DNA from: Ciborinia camelliae
Lineage: Eukaryota > Ascomycota > Leotiomycetes > Helotiales > Sclerotiniaceae
Reading direction: 5' to 3'
DNA: 64,000 nucleotides
Assembly: GCA_025890175.1 (NCBI GenBank)
Contig: JANPYM010000009.1
Coordinates: forward strand, 2,038,250-2,102,249
The position numbers and the translations under genes were made by a program. Below are positions 34,874-46,645 of this stretch, piece by piece. Under the pieces are notes generated by a model. It did not search any database. It was given only the letters and a program-made list of their open reading frames with translations, and had not been told where the DNA came from. How positions within the stretch are numbered: position 1 is the first letter of the stretch; each line of letters opens with the position of its first letter.

Positions 34874-36185
34874 ATTAGTTTTACTTTACCTTCCAATTTT
34901 GTAAATTTGCGGATTTTTTTAGTGGATTAATTATTGTTTTGCTATTATTATGCAGATTTATACTATAGTAGATTATTTAGCGGAAAAGGATGGCCCATGT
35001 TTTGATATTCAAATTAGCCGCCTTAAATTATTATGGTTAGGCTTAAGACTGTCCCTATAGCAGCTAGCTACATGGCGTATGGTAGAAACCCAGAAGTGGA
35101 GATCGACAAGAATTCAAGTTGATCACCATTAACTAACTAGGGCGGGAGGTAAGTAAATGAACCTGAGGATTTGAGGAAACACTGGCATTATGATCAAAGT
35201 TCAAGAGGGATGGCACAAAAAGAAAGATTTTACCATCGCGGAAGGAAGTATGAAGGAGAATAGAACGAACCTCCAAATAATACATCTCGTCTGGATCTCC
35301 GAGACTAGCATTCTTGGCTGGGTAACTAGTCCCTAGATAAAATTACTTGGTAGATATGTCACGTAGCGTCTGCTCTATAGGTATTACTATCTATTATAGA
35401 TTATGGAAGAGGTTCTAGCCGCAATATCCAAAGGCGGGGTGTGCTTTTTTTGTATTTTTGAGTTCGACAAGCAGTTCATAGAACTCGGAAGTTCAAGTAT
35501 GATTGAGCCTTCCATCATGAACAGATTTGTAAGATACCTGTAAAACACATCACTGTGAAGGTAACAAACCAATCGAAAATCTAAAAGCTCAAAGCTTAAA
35601 GTTATAAATTGAAAATTGTAGAGCTATATACATTATTGCTAGAACCATATAAATTGAAATTTCCAATCATGATAATAATTCTTAGTGTACGTAATACTCT
35701 AGAGTGAGAACAAAATCACTCCCAAGACACTCCCATGCCTATCTACTTCAAAACAAAGCTTTATTTACATATTCTTAGTATTCATTCTACTTAGGATTTC
35801 CCGGATTCCGTATAGTGAGTGGTACGGTATATGATGTGATATATACCACATTGTTTCATTGCCGCTTAGCTGAATCTCGAGGCTATCCTCATTTTTTGAT
35901 CAATTTAAATACTCTTTCATTAATACCTTTTGATTTCATTATAATTTCAAACTTTGGAACATTCTCAATAGCTTTTGGGTCACACATTCAATAATTCTTT
36001 GATTCAAATAGGTATAGTATAAATTTTCATTAGTGTTTGAGTATATTTTTACACATATTAGTATTATGTGATATCTATGTAAATGGTAAAAATAACTCTT
36101 TCATACGTGTCATACGTGTCATATATCGTATTAGACCCTCGATACACATCACCGTCGTACTGGTAGTAGTATCCTAACCATCACA

Positions 36186-38008
36186 TTACATATCTTCCTT
36201 GATCAAGTCAGCGGCTCTCTCGGACATGGCGTACAAAGTACTGGTCAAATGTCCGCAAACTTGCATGGGCAAGATACTGGCATCGACGACTCTGACGTTG
36301 GTGGTTCCGTAGACCTTCAATCGGGAGTCGACGACTCCTCCGATCTCGCGTGGCATCATGGCAGCGGTGGCCACGGGGTGGAAGTTGGATCGGTAGGCGG
36401 TCTTGACCCAAGCGGCCCATTCGGCCTCGGTGGCAGCTGAGGCAATAGAGTCCAAACCAGGGGTGGTTTCGCTGCCAACGAGAGGGGACAATGGAGTGGT
36501 GGCAAAGATCTCACGAATGTACTTGGCGGAGCGGACTTGCGAGATCATATCATAATCAAGCATGAAGTAGTTTGGGTTGATGGTTGCGGCGACACCTGGG
36601 GTAGCAGATGAGATGTGGATGTTTCCACGGGAGAATGGCAACAAGGACCAGAACTCGGCACTGTAGGTGGTTCCAACTGGGGTAACGAGAAGCTCGGCGA
36701 CAGGGACAGGGCTGGTGGCGCTGAAGATGAGCTCGTATTGAATCTTGAAGAACTTCAACAAATCAGCGGCCTTGGTAACATTGCCTGATGCAATGGCGAC
36801 CTTGTCGGCATAGGAAGGAAGAGCAGCGAGAATTTCAGCGGCGACGGTCTTGAAATCGGAACCGAACATCTGAGCAGCAGATGGGTAACCGAGGTAGGTA
36901 GAAACGGCTGAGTAAGTGACATTGTCGCTTGAGGTGTCGAAACCAAGAGCGGTGTTTGTTTGATCCTGAAGATTCTCTCCGACGGTTGGGAGATCAACGA
37001 CGACGGAAATGTTGTACTTCTCAAGGATAGCAGGGTTACCAATACCAGAGTGCTCGAGAACAAGAGGGGAACCAAGAGCACCGGCGGAGATGATGACTTC
37101 GGAGCTTGCGTGAATGGTGTATGGGGTGGTCTCGCCGTCGGCAAGAACCTCAACTCCCTCTGCAGTGGGGGTGGAGGCACCGGATTTCCATGTAAGACGC
37201 TGGGCCATGGTGTTTGGGTAAAGATGAAGGTTGGTACGGTTCTGGATTGGGTAGTAGTAGGCTCTTCCGGCATCACAACGCATGTTCAAGGTTCTGTCGT
37301 AGGTAGCTGGGTATCTGGTGTAACCGATCATCTTACCAGTGTTGACATCGTTGTTGGCGGGAACGTCGAGAGCAGCGTAGGTCTCGTTCAAAATTGTGTG
37401 GAAGTCATCGGTGGCCATGGCGTTGACCCAACCAACCTTCAATGGTCCTTCATATCCGTTTGACGCAGGGTCGTAATGTGCTCCTAGTGCAGCTTGGGCC
37501 TCAGTTGGAACCTGAAGTGTTTGAGACTTCTTGTAGTATGGGAGCATGTTTGCCCAGTTCCATCCCTCATTTCCAAGGGCTTCCCATGCATCAACCTGAA
37601 CATCCTCAGCTCGGGTGTAAGCCATTCCTGATTGTGTTAGAATTGCCGAAACCGCTCTGAGAAAACAAACATACCGTTGATTGTGCTAGTTCCTCCGATG
37701 GATTTACCAGCTCGGATAACCTTGGTGACGTCTCCTCCGTACTCTTGGACGGTTGTTTGGTATTGCCAATCAATTTGGGTACCAAAAGCCAATCCATAGC
37801 CTGCAGGGTTGGTGACATTGGCGTTGTTGTAGTTCGATTCACCAGCTTCAATCACGGCGACAGTGACATCAGCCAACTCGGACAGACGGTGTGCAATGAC
37901 GAGACCACTTGTTCCAGCACCAACGATAACATAATCGTAGGTTAAGGCAACGTCTTGAGACGCGGCAGCCAAGGAGGCAAGAACAAAGGCAGGAAGGAAG
38001 CGATGCAT
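36186..38008 (-). CDS. Secreted GMC flavoprotein oxidoreductase, glucose-oxidase-like
   Basis: FAD-dependent oxidoreductase predicted to oxidise a sugar or alcohol outside the cell, producing H2O2 if it is an oxidase. Minus-strand exons 37675-38008 and 36186-37627 give 591 residues, the usual size of glucose oxidases. A signal peptide (MHRFLPAFVLASLAAAS) is followed by the FAD-binding YDYVIVGAGTSGLVIAHRL (GxGxxG at 30-35) and the GMC motif AGKSIGGTSTING. The active-site pair is present: His528 in NFHPVATAAMMPREIGGVVD and His571 in CGHLTSTLYA, 43 residues apart, matching the spacing in Aspergillus glucose oxidase. Several NxT/NxS sequons occur. Substrate cannot be fixed from sequence; aryl-alcohol oxidase or dehydrogenase activity is possible. 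Confidence 0.9.
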
Positions 38009-38093
38009 CTTCGAATGAGTCAAGAGAAAAGTAGTGAAGTGAAGGAATGTAGTGATGAGTAGAGGAGAAGATGGGATGAGATCCTTCATGAAC

Positions 38094-38103
38094 TTATATA
38101 CTC
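38094..38103 (-). promoter_or_regulatory. TATA box of the GMC oxidoreductase gene
   Basis: GAGTATATAAG on the minus strand, about 90 bp before the start codon; a strong TATA box as often seen in inducible secreted-enzyme genes. Confidence 0.55.
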
Positions 38104-41100
38104 ATCACTCTCTGCTCAGTTGTACAGGCTCGAGCCTGTCTAGAGCTTTTCATACCCCTAATCCGAGCATCAAAGTGGAGCATAGAGACCCGTTTTTAAG
38201 GATTTGATAGCATCAGTATATTCGGGTATTTTCTGCGCACCTTGGTAAAGCAATTGTTATGTATGACAACTCAATTCGGCAAGAGGATCATCAAGAAGCA
38301 GCCATGATTTTCATCAAATTGTGGTTCCTGCATAAGGTTTCCATGTAGAATTAAGAAGAATATCAAGGTAGTCGGTCCACAATATGACTTAGTCCCACGT
38401 TCAATCACTTGATTTTGACATTCCCACAATGCACAGCCTTATTAATACCAAGATAATAATGCCGAAGTGAACCTTGAAGCAAGGGAAAACAATCTATGCG
38501 GCTAGGAAGTATGAAATTGTGGTTAGTATTATCCAAAACAGGTTTTCAGATGAAGAAGGTGGAATAATTCAAAAGTTTGCTACTCCATAATTGAGCGAAT
38601 TTATTGCTTAGACATCATTAGATTAAGACTGGAAATATCCACTCAGAGCTCTTATTTTCATACATTCTGGCGGCGTGAGCAGTGAGCACTGAGAAGGTAT
38701 CTATCTGTAAGCCCAGTGTCCATGAAGTTGTCAGTACCGATTAAGTACCGCTCTCTCAGTCTTTGACCGAAGACCGACGGATTGATCCGATCAATCCGAA
38801 CCTTTTATGAACCTAAATCTTTGCCTTGTATGAAATAAGGTAAGATCGGGAGAGAGAACATCGGTGTAGAGGAGTAGGGTTCCCAATGTGCACATTACTG
38901 AACCAATACGTATGGTGCCAAGGCTGAAGTGGAGGTTTTGAAATAATGCAGAAAAGTCTATTTCATGCACCAACCAACGAACAGCAAAGAAATATGGAGA
39001 CTCAAGTTCCCTTTATTTGATAGAGATCCTCAAAGATCTTATCAATCTTGTATGTACTCCCCTCTCTTGAGTCTTGATTCAAGACTCTTGACTCTTGAGT
39101 CTTACAATAACTGGGTGGCTTCGGAGCATCTGGAACTTTTCAGTTTCTGATATTGATTAAGGTCCCGCCCGCTCTTTACCCACCTCAAGGCGTGTTGAAA
39201 ATTGCAAGGTGCTGAAATTCGGAAGGTGGTGAAAGTTTGGAAGGTGCTACGGTATGGTACCTACCTGATTCAACAACATTGATTAGAATGTTGCTATGTT
39301 TGTCGTGTTTCAAAATCCCAATCTATTTAATCGTTTAGATAACAGGGGGCATTCTTTGTTTAGATTTGAGCTGAAAAAATGAGGTTATTCGCTTAATTAT
39401 TGAAAATGAAGGATTTTGATGTTTTGATTTTTCAATGTTGAATTGAATGACGAATTTTGAAGATCTCGGGATAAGAATTGTATTGTTTGAAAGTTAAGCA
39501 TTAGAATTATTTGGATAGCAACTTTTAAGAAAATAGTTGTTGTCAATTATCTAATAATGCTAGCCACTTGAATCTTAAATCTGAGCTGAATCACTATTGA
39601 CCGTGGGATTTTTCGGTGAGTATAGCACTTAACCGATGACAAAGTTTAAGCCTCAATTGCTACAGACCTCGGGATTGTGTGATCTGGACAAAAACCACAT
39701 TTTTTTCAACGGCGGAGCCAATTTAACCTTAATTTTATCCACTTTCAAGGTTCACCTTGCTTTGAGATGGACGAACAGTGGGATATAAATGGAACTTTGG
39801 CAAATAATGAATGTTTTTGATACAACAGTCCCCCTTTTTAAGGTTTGAAACTGCAATAAGTCCCCCTTGGCCCATGTTTTATCCACCGGGAGCTCCCGAG
39901 TTGCGATTACCCTGGCGGTACGTACTCGTGCCGCCAGTAAATATACAAACCCGGGCCTGCTAACACGTGCCCCATAATGGTAAATTGCAAGTTACAGGAG
40001 AAAATACGCTATCTTAGCGGCGATTTTTATCTTTCTGACCGCACGACACGGTGACGAGTGAGTCCAAACCGGCCCGAAGGGGATGAAACCATCCAGAAAG
40101 TACTGATGAACCACCAAAATATCCACAAAAAGTTGTACAAAGTTGTGGTCTTTCTCTCTTATCGTGTCTTACATGAAATGAGAGGCTCACTAACACTTGT
40201 TATCAGGAACAGCAAGTAACAGTATTTTTAAAATCAGTAGCAAATACTGAGTGAAATGAACCTCAAAGCTTCATGCGAGACTTGTCCCGTGAAGTCTAAT
40301 TTCGTATCATGTGATCCTTCTTGATAACTGTGAGGTACATATAAGTACATATAAGTATATAACTCTTCTTGCGTTCCTCTCTCATAAACTGCTTTTGTAT
40401 CCTGCAGTACAGTATCTCTAAGGAAGGATGACTATAAGCGAGACAAGAGCAACTAAGAGAGTTCTGGAAAAGGTACAAATTAATAGCACTAGTATAAAGA
40501 TCCATCTCGCCGCTCGCAGGCGTTCAACCCATGTAGCCATCCAACTGTACCTGCGTAAGCTCATAGCTAAGGATATTAGGAGTATTTCAACCTTCGCTTC
40601 CGTAATTTCACCTGGTTTGAAGCTTAGTGCCTCTTCTTCTTAGATGAGGGAAATAGCAGCTACAACACCAAACAGTATTAGTCCTTTAATTAAGGAAGTC
40701 GAGAATGTCATAGACTTACAGTCGAGGTCAGGAAGATGAGCAAGTCTTATCAACATCAAGGAGCCAAGGTTGATCTCCTTCCTATTGAATCAGTTTCAGG
40801 GAAGCATTGAGCACATCTTAGAGAGGGCTTTTGATCAGTAATCGATACACTGATTGTTTGGCGAAATCTTTGTAAGAAAGGTCGTTTTGGGGGGAGGTAG
40901 TTTCAAAACCACGTGATCTCAAACCCTCGTGATCTTAATCGACAAGATTGTACCCGGGTCCCGGGTGCTGGGTTAGGCCGACCCCAGTTATCATTATTGT
41001 AAGAACTCGGAATACGCGCTTATTGTCAAATATTAACAAGACATTAAATTAGTACAACAAAACCGGGTTATAACCCCTCGATTAGAATAAATTTTTAATT

Positions 41101-42594
41101 CAAGTTCTATAGAAAAAGCCCATACATATCCTTCAAGTTATATTCCTTCTATAAAGATTATCTATAAGATTTTAGATCTTAAAACCTATCTACTCTTAAT
41201 CCCACCAATCATCTATCTAGCTCTATATCAAGCTGTTAGTAGTATTTGAGATTTTGATTTTGTTTGAGATGGAAAATATTTATGGAGGATGAAAGTTATG
41301 CTTCGTAGGTAGATTTATACCCGGGGTCATGCCTAGGACTTTGCCTAGGCCTTTGCCTAGTAAATGCCATGTAATTAATCACGTGCTCCCCCTCCTAAGG
41401 TGATGATGATCTCTCGCAGAGGATCCTTTCCTCTTCCCGCAGCATAGTTCAATTATCTGATTACCGACCCGACGTGACGCGTATGACACCCAGTCGGGAT
41501 TAGTCAGAACATCCCTCGAAATTCTTATTTTTGGCGCTTAAAGAATCTTAAACTTGTGGCTTGGAATTAAATCAACTTGTTTATATCTCAAGTCTTAAGT
41601 CTTATTACTATAGATATAACGGTCGAATAACGGTCGATGATGTTTCTTTTATATTGTCTGTTTCATACAGGACCGGTAAGATACTGCCAGTGTAGTTAAG
41701 AGTATCACGCTCTGCAATGTATATGTGTTTTTTTCAATTGGCTTTCTCAAGTTCTAGTTAATCTCGATTCTCGTCTCCCTTTCCTTTCTTTCTTTCTCCC
41801 TTTCTTTTCTTTCTTTCTACTACAGTACCTAGGTACCTAGATATACAAATCTTGAAACCCTAAAAGCATATTTAAAAAAAAATACAGTATAATTACCGGT
41901 ACTATAATATAATAAAAGAATACCTAAGCTAAGGAATGGACAATTCCATCTCCTTAGAGTATTGCAAATAAATACTAAAATCTATAGTACGAGGCTATCT
42001 ATCTACTATAGTAGTAGGTATTGTACTATTAATATACTTTCTCAATTTGCTCGAAAATGGAATTATTAAATACAAGGACTCTATCGGTATTACTTTAATC
42101 TACTACTATATTCATATAATATTATTATTGCTTAAATACTTATATAGAGATGGGGGTTTCGCTACTGCAACTCTTTATGTCTATTTCTCGAATCATTTAT
42201 TACCTATTTATCTATCTATACATGGTAGTAGTGGAATTGTAAATAGATTCAAAATTATATTATATTATATCATAACGCATACTCAACTCACAATAAATCA
42301 ACATCAACATCTACTTTTTCACCGATTATCATTCATTTATTCAATCATATTACTAGAATTACTCGTCGTGCATATCTACATACTATAGCATTTACTTTCA
42401 GCTGGAGATGGAGATATATGATTATACATTAACCTCAAGGAGTGTAGTTTACAGATTTGAATTATATAAATCATATAAATCATATGATGTAATACCGTAT
42501 GATATAATACGATATAATAAAGACATGAAAGATTTAGTCCATTTAGTCCATTTAGTCCATTTATTTAAGCAGATCGGACTATATATTTAACGTG

Positions 42595-42628
42595 GATCCA
42601 TCCATCCATCCATCCATCCATCCATCCA
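42595..42628. repeat. CCAT tetranucleotide microsatellite
   Basis: About eight uninterrupted CCAT units. Confidence 0.85.
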
Positions 42629-42730
42629 GCTACCAGCCAGCGGATCCCGGAAATCGGTAGACAGATTGATTGATTGGCAGACTGACTGACAAACTGTAGG
42701 TAGTTCAAGTTTAAGTTTCAGAAAAATAGC

Positions 42731-42849
42731 GGGAGAGGGGAGAGGGGAGAGGGGAGAGGGGGAGAGGGGAGAGGGGGAGAGGGGAGAGGGGAGAGGGGGA
42801 GAGGGGAGAGGGGAGAGGGGAGAGGGGAGAGGGGAGAGGGGAGAGGGGA
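42731..42849. repeat. Purine-only minisatellite of GGGGAGA units
   Basis: About 118 bp of strictly purine sequence built from GGGAGAG / GGGGAGAG units with one-base length variation. Confidence 0.9.
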
Positions 42850-43347
42850 ATATCTATATACCTAAATACCCACCCATCTACCTATCTCAGTAATCCTTTT
42901 TCTTTATCATTAATATGTTTCATCTTATTTCATTTTGGAGAAATGAACTATTATATATGCATGGATACATCAATACCTACCTACCTAACTACCTACCTAT
43001 ATAATAAACGGCATAAACAGTATAAATAAAAGAAGCAAGCGATTGATTCCCCAATTACTTCTAATTACTCCTAATTACGATAATGTACATGTACATGTAC
43101 TAGTATCAAGATCCAGATTAAGATCAAGATCTTGCAAGGTATAAGAATAATAGTTACCTAATTATTAGTAGGTGTTGACTTTTTGAATTTTATTGGTGTT
43201 GTTTGTTTATTTTTATTAGTTATGTAGTGTAATTTCATGTAATGTGATGTAATATAACACTTCCATATTCAGCCACTGGCATACATCCATCCATCCATCT
43301 AAAATCCCCCATCCCCACCCCTCTCTCTATCCCCTGCTATCACCTCC

Positions 43348-45339
43348 CTACAAAACGCCCTCCAAAACCCTTCCCAACACCCCTCTAACCACCCCACCTC
43401 CCCCTCCCTCACCCCCATCCCTCCCCCCATTCCTCCCCTCCCCCTCCACCCCCCCAAAAACGACCGCCGCCCCCCCCGCAAAAACAACTCTCTCAACCCA
43501 CTCCCTCCCCAACGTATACCTCCTGGGCAAACAAGTAGCCAGGGCCCTCGGCGCGACAAAAAGCGCCATATCCGTTCTCCTGTGATGCGTTTCCAGCAGG
43601 ACGCTCCAGCCACAAAGGACGCAACCGGATGCGATGGCGATGCCGGAATCGATGGCTTGGTACGCGTGGGGGGATGTAGAGCCGAGGAGCAGAGGCGCGA
43701 GGCGGGAGCGAGTGAGACAGAGGCCGTAGTAGAAGGAGGTGATGAAGGTAGCGAGGAAGGCGGAAGAGCGGGAGGAGGAGATGAGGAGGTGGAGGAGTGC
43801 GTTTTTGAGGGGTTTGTTTAGGTTTGAGTTTGAGTTTGAGTTTGAGTTTTGGGATTGAGTTTGGGAGCGGATTCGAAGGAGGAGAGCCAGGAGGTTGAGG
43901 GGAAGATACATAGACGAGGACCAGAGGAAAGATTTGAAAAATCTTGAGCAGGCGTGAAATTCGCAATTGGTACCGGAACCCATGTGGACCAATTCACAAG
44001 GGAAAGGGATGGATTGGGTAGGGTCTCCGTAATGGGGTGGGAGGTTATAATCTTTACACATGTCTCCCAGGAGATGTGATTGGCCTGTTTCGATGCCATA
44101 TTTAAGTTTGCCGTAGCGACAAGCGCGGAGGGCTTGTAGGAGACGAGAGTCTACTTGAGCGGCGGATTTAATCCATTTATTGTAAGCGCGAGGGAGACGC
44201 GCCGGGGTATAGATGAATGACCACATTATTAGAGCACAAGAGATGGAGAATAAAGTTGGGTCGGTGAGGGATGAGATGGTTTTATCTAGCTATTATTTTA
44301 TCAATTTATTGTTCTAGTGATTCATTATGACTTGAGAGTGAAAACTTACTCTAGACCATTTCCCCGAGGCTTGTCGTCGAATCTTATATTTAGCCCATAA
44401 TTCCCCAACTATACAATCGATAGCTCGAGTAAAGGCAAATAATGTCAAATCCAAAGTTCTTCCTCCGAATCTGGTAGGTCGAAATTCAATGCCATTTTCC
44501 GTTTCGTATGGAAGGTCTTCAGTGAAGGTTTTACTTGGACGGGATTGAAGTAGTTGAAGACTGAAGTAAGCTGATATGAAGGTTGAGATGTAACGAGCCA
44601 GCCTGGAAAATATTATGTTAGAACGAAGACTATAGCAATGATATTTCAGGCCAAAAGATGTAGACAGGAGGTGGGAAAGACTGAGAGGAGATGTATGATA
44701 TGATATCGAACTCTGAGCTCATTCTTCTATTCGTCCTCGGGGAAAACCATTTTGAGTTAAATAAATCCAGCTTCGCATAGATATACTAAGCAATATCATA
44801 TTATAATATAAATGAATGACGCTCCGCTGGCCCTCCGGGGGCCACTGCCGTGGAGGCCGACCATTTGAAATAACAACACATATGAAACCCAACCAACATA
44901 CCTCAACCTCGTGATCACCTGTACATTCCCCAACAACTTCCCCAAAACCGCCCGTAAAGGAATCTAAAAGCCGCGGTCAGCAATGAACCATCACACCCAT
45001 CAAAAAGACCTCACGTGCCTGTAACAAAGTACTACCCCCAACCAGAGCCGCACAAAAAGCCGGAAATCGTTGAATTTCCAATCCACCTTTTAAAATGCCC
45101 ACCAACGAAGTCCAGAAATAATATTCATCCTCACCTTGTCTGGGATCGATGTCGATATTCTTTCGATGGCGATTTAGGTGAAGGAGGAAGAGAGTTAATA
45201 ATCTGGGTCCGGCGCTGGATGCATAACCTAAGATATAAGCACGAAATAATGGTCGGAGGATTATTGGAATGGCTTTATCAAAACTGGGGGTTTGAGAACC
45301 TGACCCTTTCCTCAATGCTGGTTTCTGCATCGCGTACAT
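43348..45339 (-). CDS. TMEM135-like integral membrane protein
   Basis: Multi-pass membrane protein related to TMEM135, which in animals affects mitochondria/peroxisome dynamics and lipid handling. Minus-strand exons 45019-45339, 44902-44963, 44350-44602 and 43348-44289 give about 525 residues. Shared landmarks are ILRPLFRAYILGYASSAGPR near the start, MWSFIYTPARLPRAYNKWI, a Cys-containing block IPFPCELVHMGSGTNCEFHA, a hydrophobic ISSSRSSAFLATFITSFYYGLCLTRSR, CVLCGWSVLLE and ALFVAPRALATCLPRRY. The last ~35 residues are Gly/Arg/Glu low complexity. The first intron has no clean GT donor in phase: it is either GC-AG (donor 45017-45018) or GTCTTT three codons later (exon to 45010). Start chosen at the first in-frame ATG. 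Confidence 0.8.
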
Positions 45340-46078
45340 GTACCCGTGGTAAATAATCTTTGTCTTTGGGTATCAAAATTCTTTTCCTGTGTACCGGTGA
45401 TTTTTCAAGGTTAGTATCGGTATTATTTGATACCCCGTGAAGCAGATACTAGGAACTAGATCTAGAGTCCCAATAAATGAATAGATTGGCTCATCAAGAT
45501 ACAGATGATATAAATAAACCTTGAAAGGAAGGAAGTTCGAAATAAAGTGAGTGACATGAGGTTAGGTAGGTAGGTACCCAGGTAGCCTTGCTATTGATGC
45601 CTTGTCAAAAGAGGTATTTACCGACATCATAAGTAAGGTATGATTTTAACAGCAATCAATGTGACTTCCATCACTCACTCACTGGAATGCACAAGGGTAT
45701 ATATAAGCCGACTCGGTAATAAGATAATAAATAATAATAAGAAACACATAACATCATACCTAGATACCTATATACCATAACAATCCGAATTATACCTATA
45801 AGGGATATCTTCCAATGACCTACCTACCTCACCCACCTAGTACATCATCCATCTAGGTATATACGGAGATAAACACCCTCTTTTAGTATATACCCCGGAA
45901 TTACTCCCCGGTAGGGTAGGTAAGAAGAAGGAATCGATGAGTGGAAAGAAAAATGCGGAGGTGGATGGAGAAGGGAAAATGTCCGTGCCGTGAACAGATC
46001 AATATTCGTTGACCTATGCAGGTGGCAGAATCCAGATATTGATTATATGATTGTTTTTTGACCTCGGTGCTTTTAGAT

Positions 46079-46118
46079 GGATTGAAGGATTGAAGGATTG
46101 AAGGATTGGAGGATTTGA
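46079..46118. repeat. GATTGAAG-type octanucleotide repeat
   Basis: Four consecutive ATTGAAGG-like units, the last one altered. Confidence 0.75.
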
Positions 46119-46393
46119 GGAGAAGTTGGAAGGTAGGTAGGTACTCTGGGATTAAAGGTACCTATCTATATAGGTACCATACCTACGAGATGGATATTTT
46201 GAAGATTGATTGATTTGCATGTATGTGATTAGCTGGATCCATACATACATCAAGTTTACATCTAATCTAATCTTGATGGGTTGGTTTGGTTTGGATTAGA
46301 TCAATTGATGTTGGGGACGCGGGTGGGGTAACCATACAATACAATATGGATATTGTAGGTATTTTGGTTTAGGTATGCTATGTTCTACTGCAG

Positions 46394-46418
46394 GATGAGA
46401 TGAGATGAGATGAGATGA
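46394..46418. repeat. GATGA pentanucleotide repeat
   Basis: Consecutive GATGA units, ending in GATGATGG. Confidence 0.7.
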
Positions 46419-46621
46419 TGGATGAAGAATGCATTTGTTGATTTCCACTTGCTTGCACTTCATATAATTTGATTTGGTTTGGATGATAAGGTTACCAAAT
46501 CTAATAAATATCGGTAATGGAAGCTTATAATATTGGTTTCCTTAACTCTTATATAAAGAGTCTAAATACCCACCGAAAATTAACAACAGGATCGAATTGG
46601 GTTCAATATCATCAATATCAT

Positions 46622-46645
46622 AGCTAGGTAGGTAGGTAGGTAGCT
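46622..46645. repeat. TAGG tetranucleotide cluster
   Basis: TAGGTAGGTAGGTAGG run, one of many such clusters between 45.5 and 47.4 kb. Confidence 0.7.

Larger units (their letters stand above)
31146..36185. other. AT-rich, gene-poor interval with transposon remnants
   Basis: No supported gene. It holds the inverted-repeat element, solo LTR and palindromic element listed separately. Around 32578-32640 lies an isolated GC-rich patch (contains GCGTGGGCGCCGAGG), possibly another repeat relic. Confidence 0.4.
38104..43347. other. Gene-poor, AT-rich interval
   Basis: About 5 kb with no supported gene. It contains microsatellites, a hairpin GAGTCTTGA-T-TCAAGACTC near 39067-39085, and increasing simple-sequence content toward the TMEM135-like gene. 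Confidence 0.4.

Noticed and set aside
40428..40643. 71-codon basic plus-strand frame
   Set aside because: Lys/Arg/Ile composition is what AT-rich random frames give; no homology pattern or flanking exons.
42408..42590. 60-codon frame rich in Tyr and Lys
   Set aside because: It is the translation of AT microsatellite DNA with a tandem CATTTAGTC repeat; not a gene.
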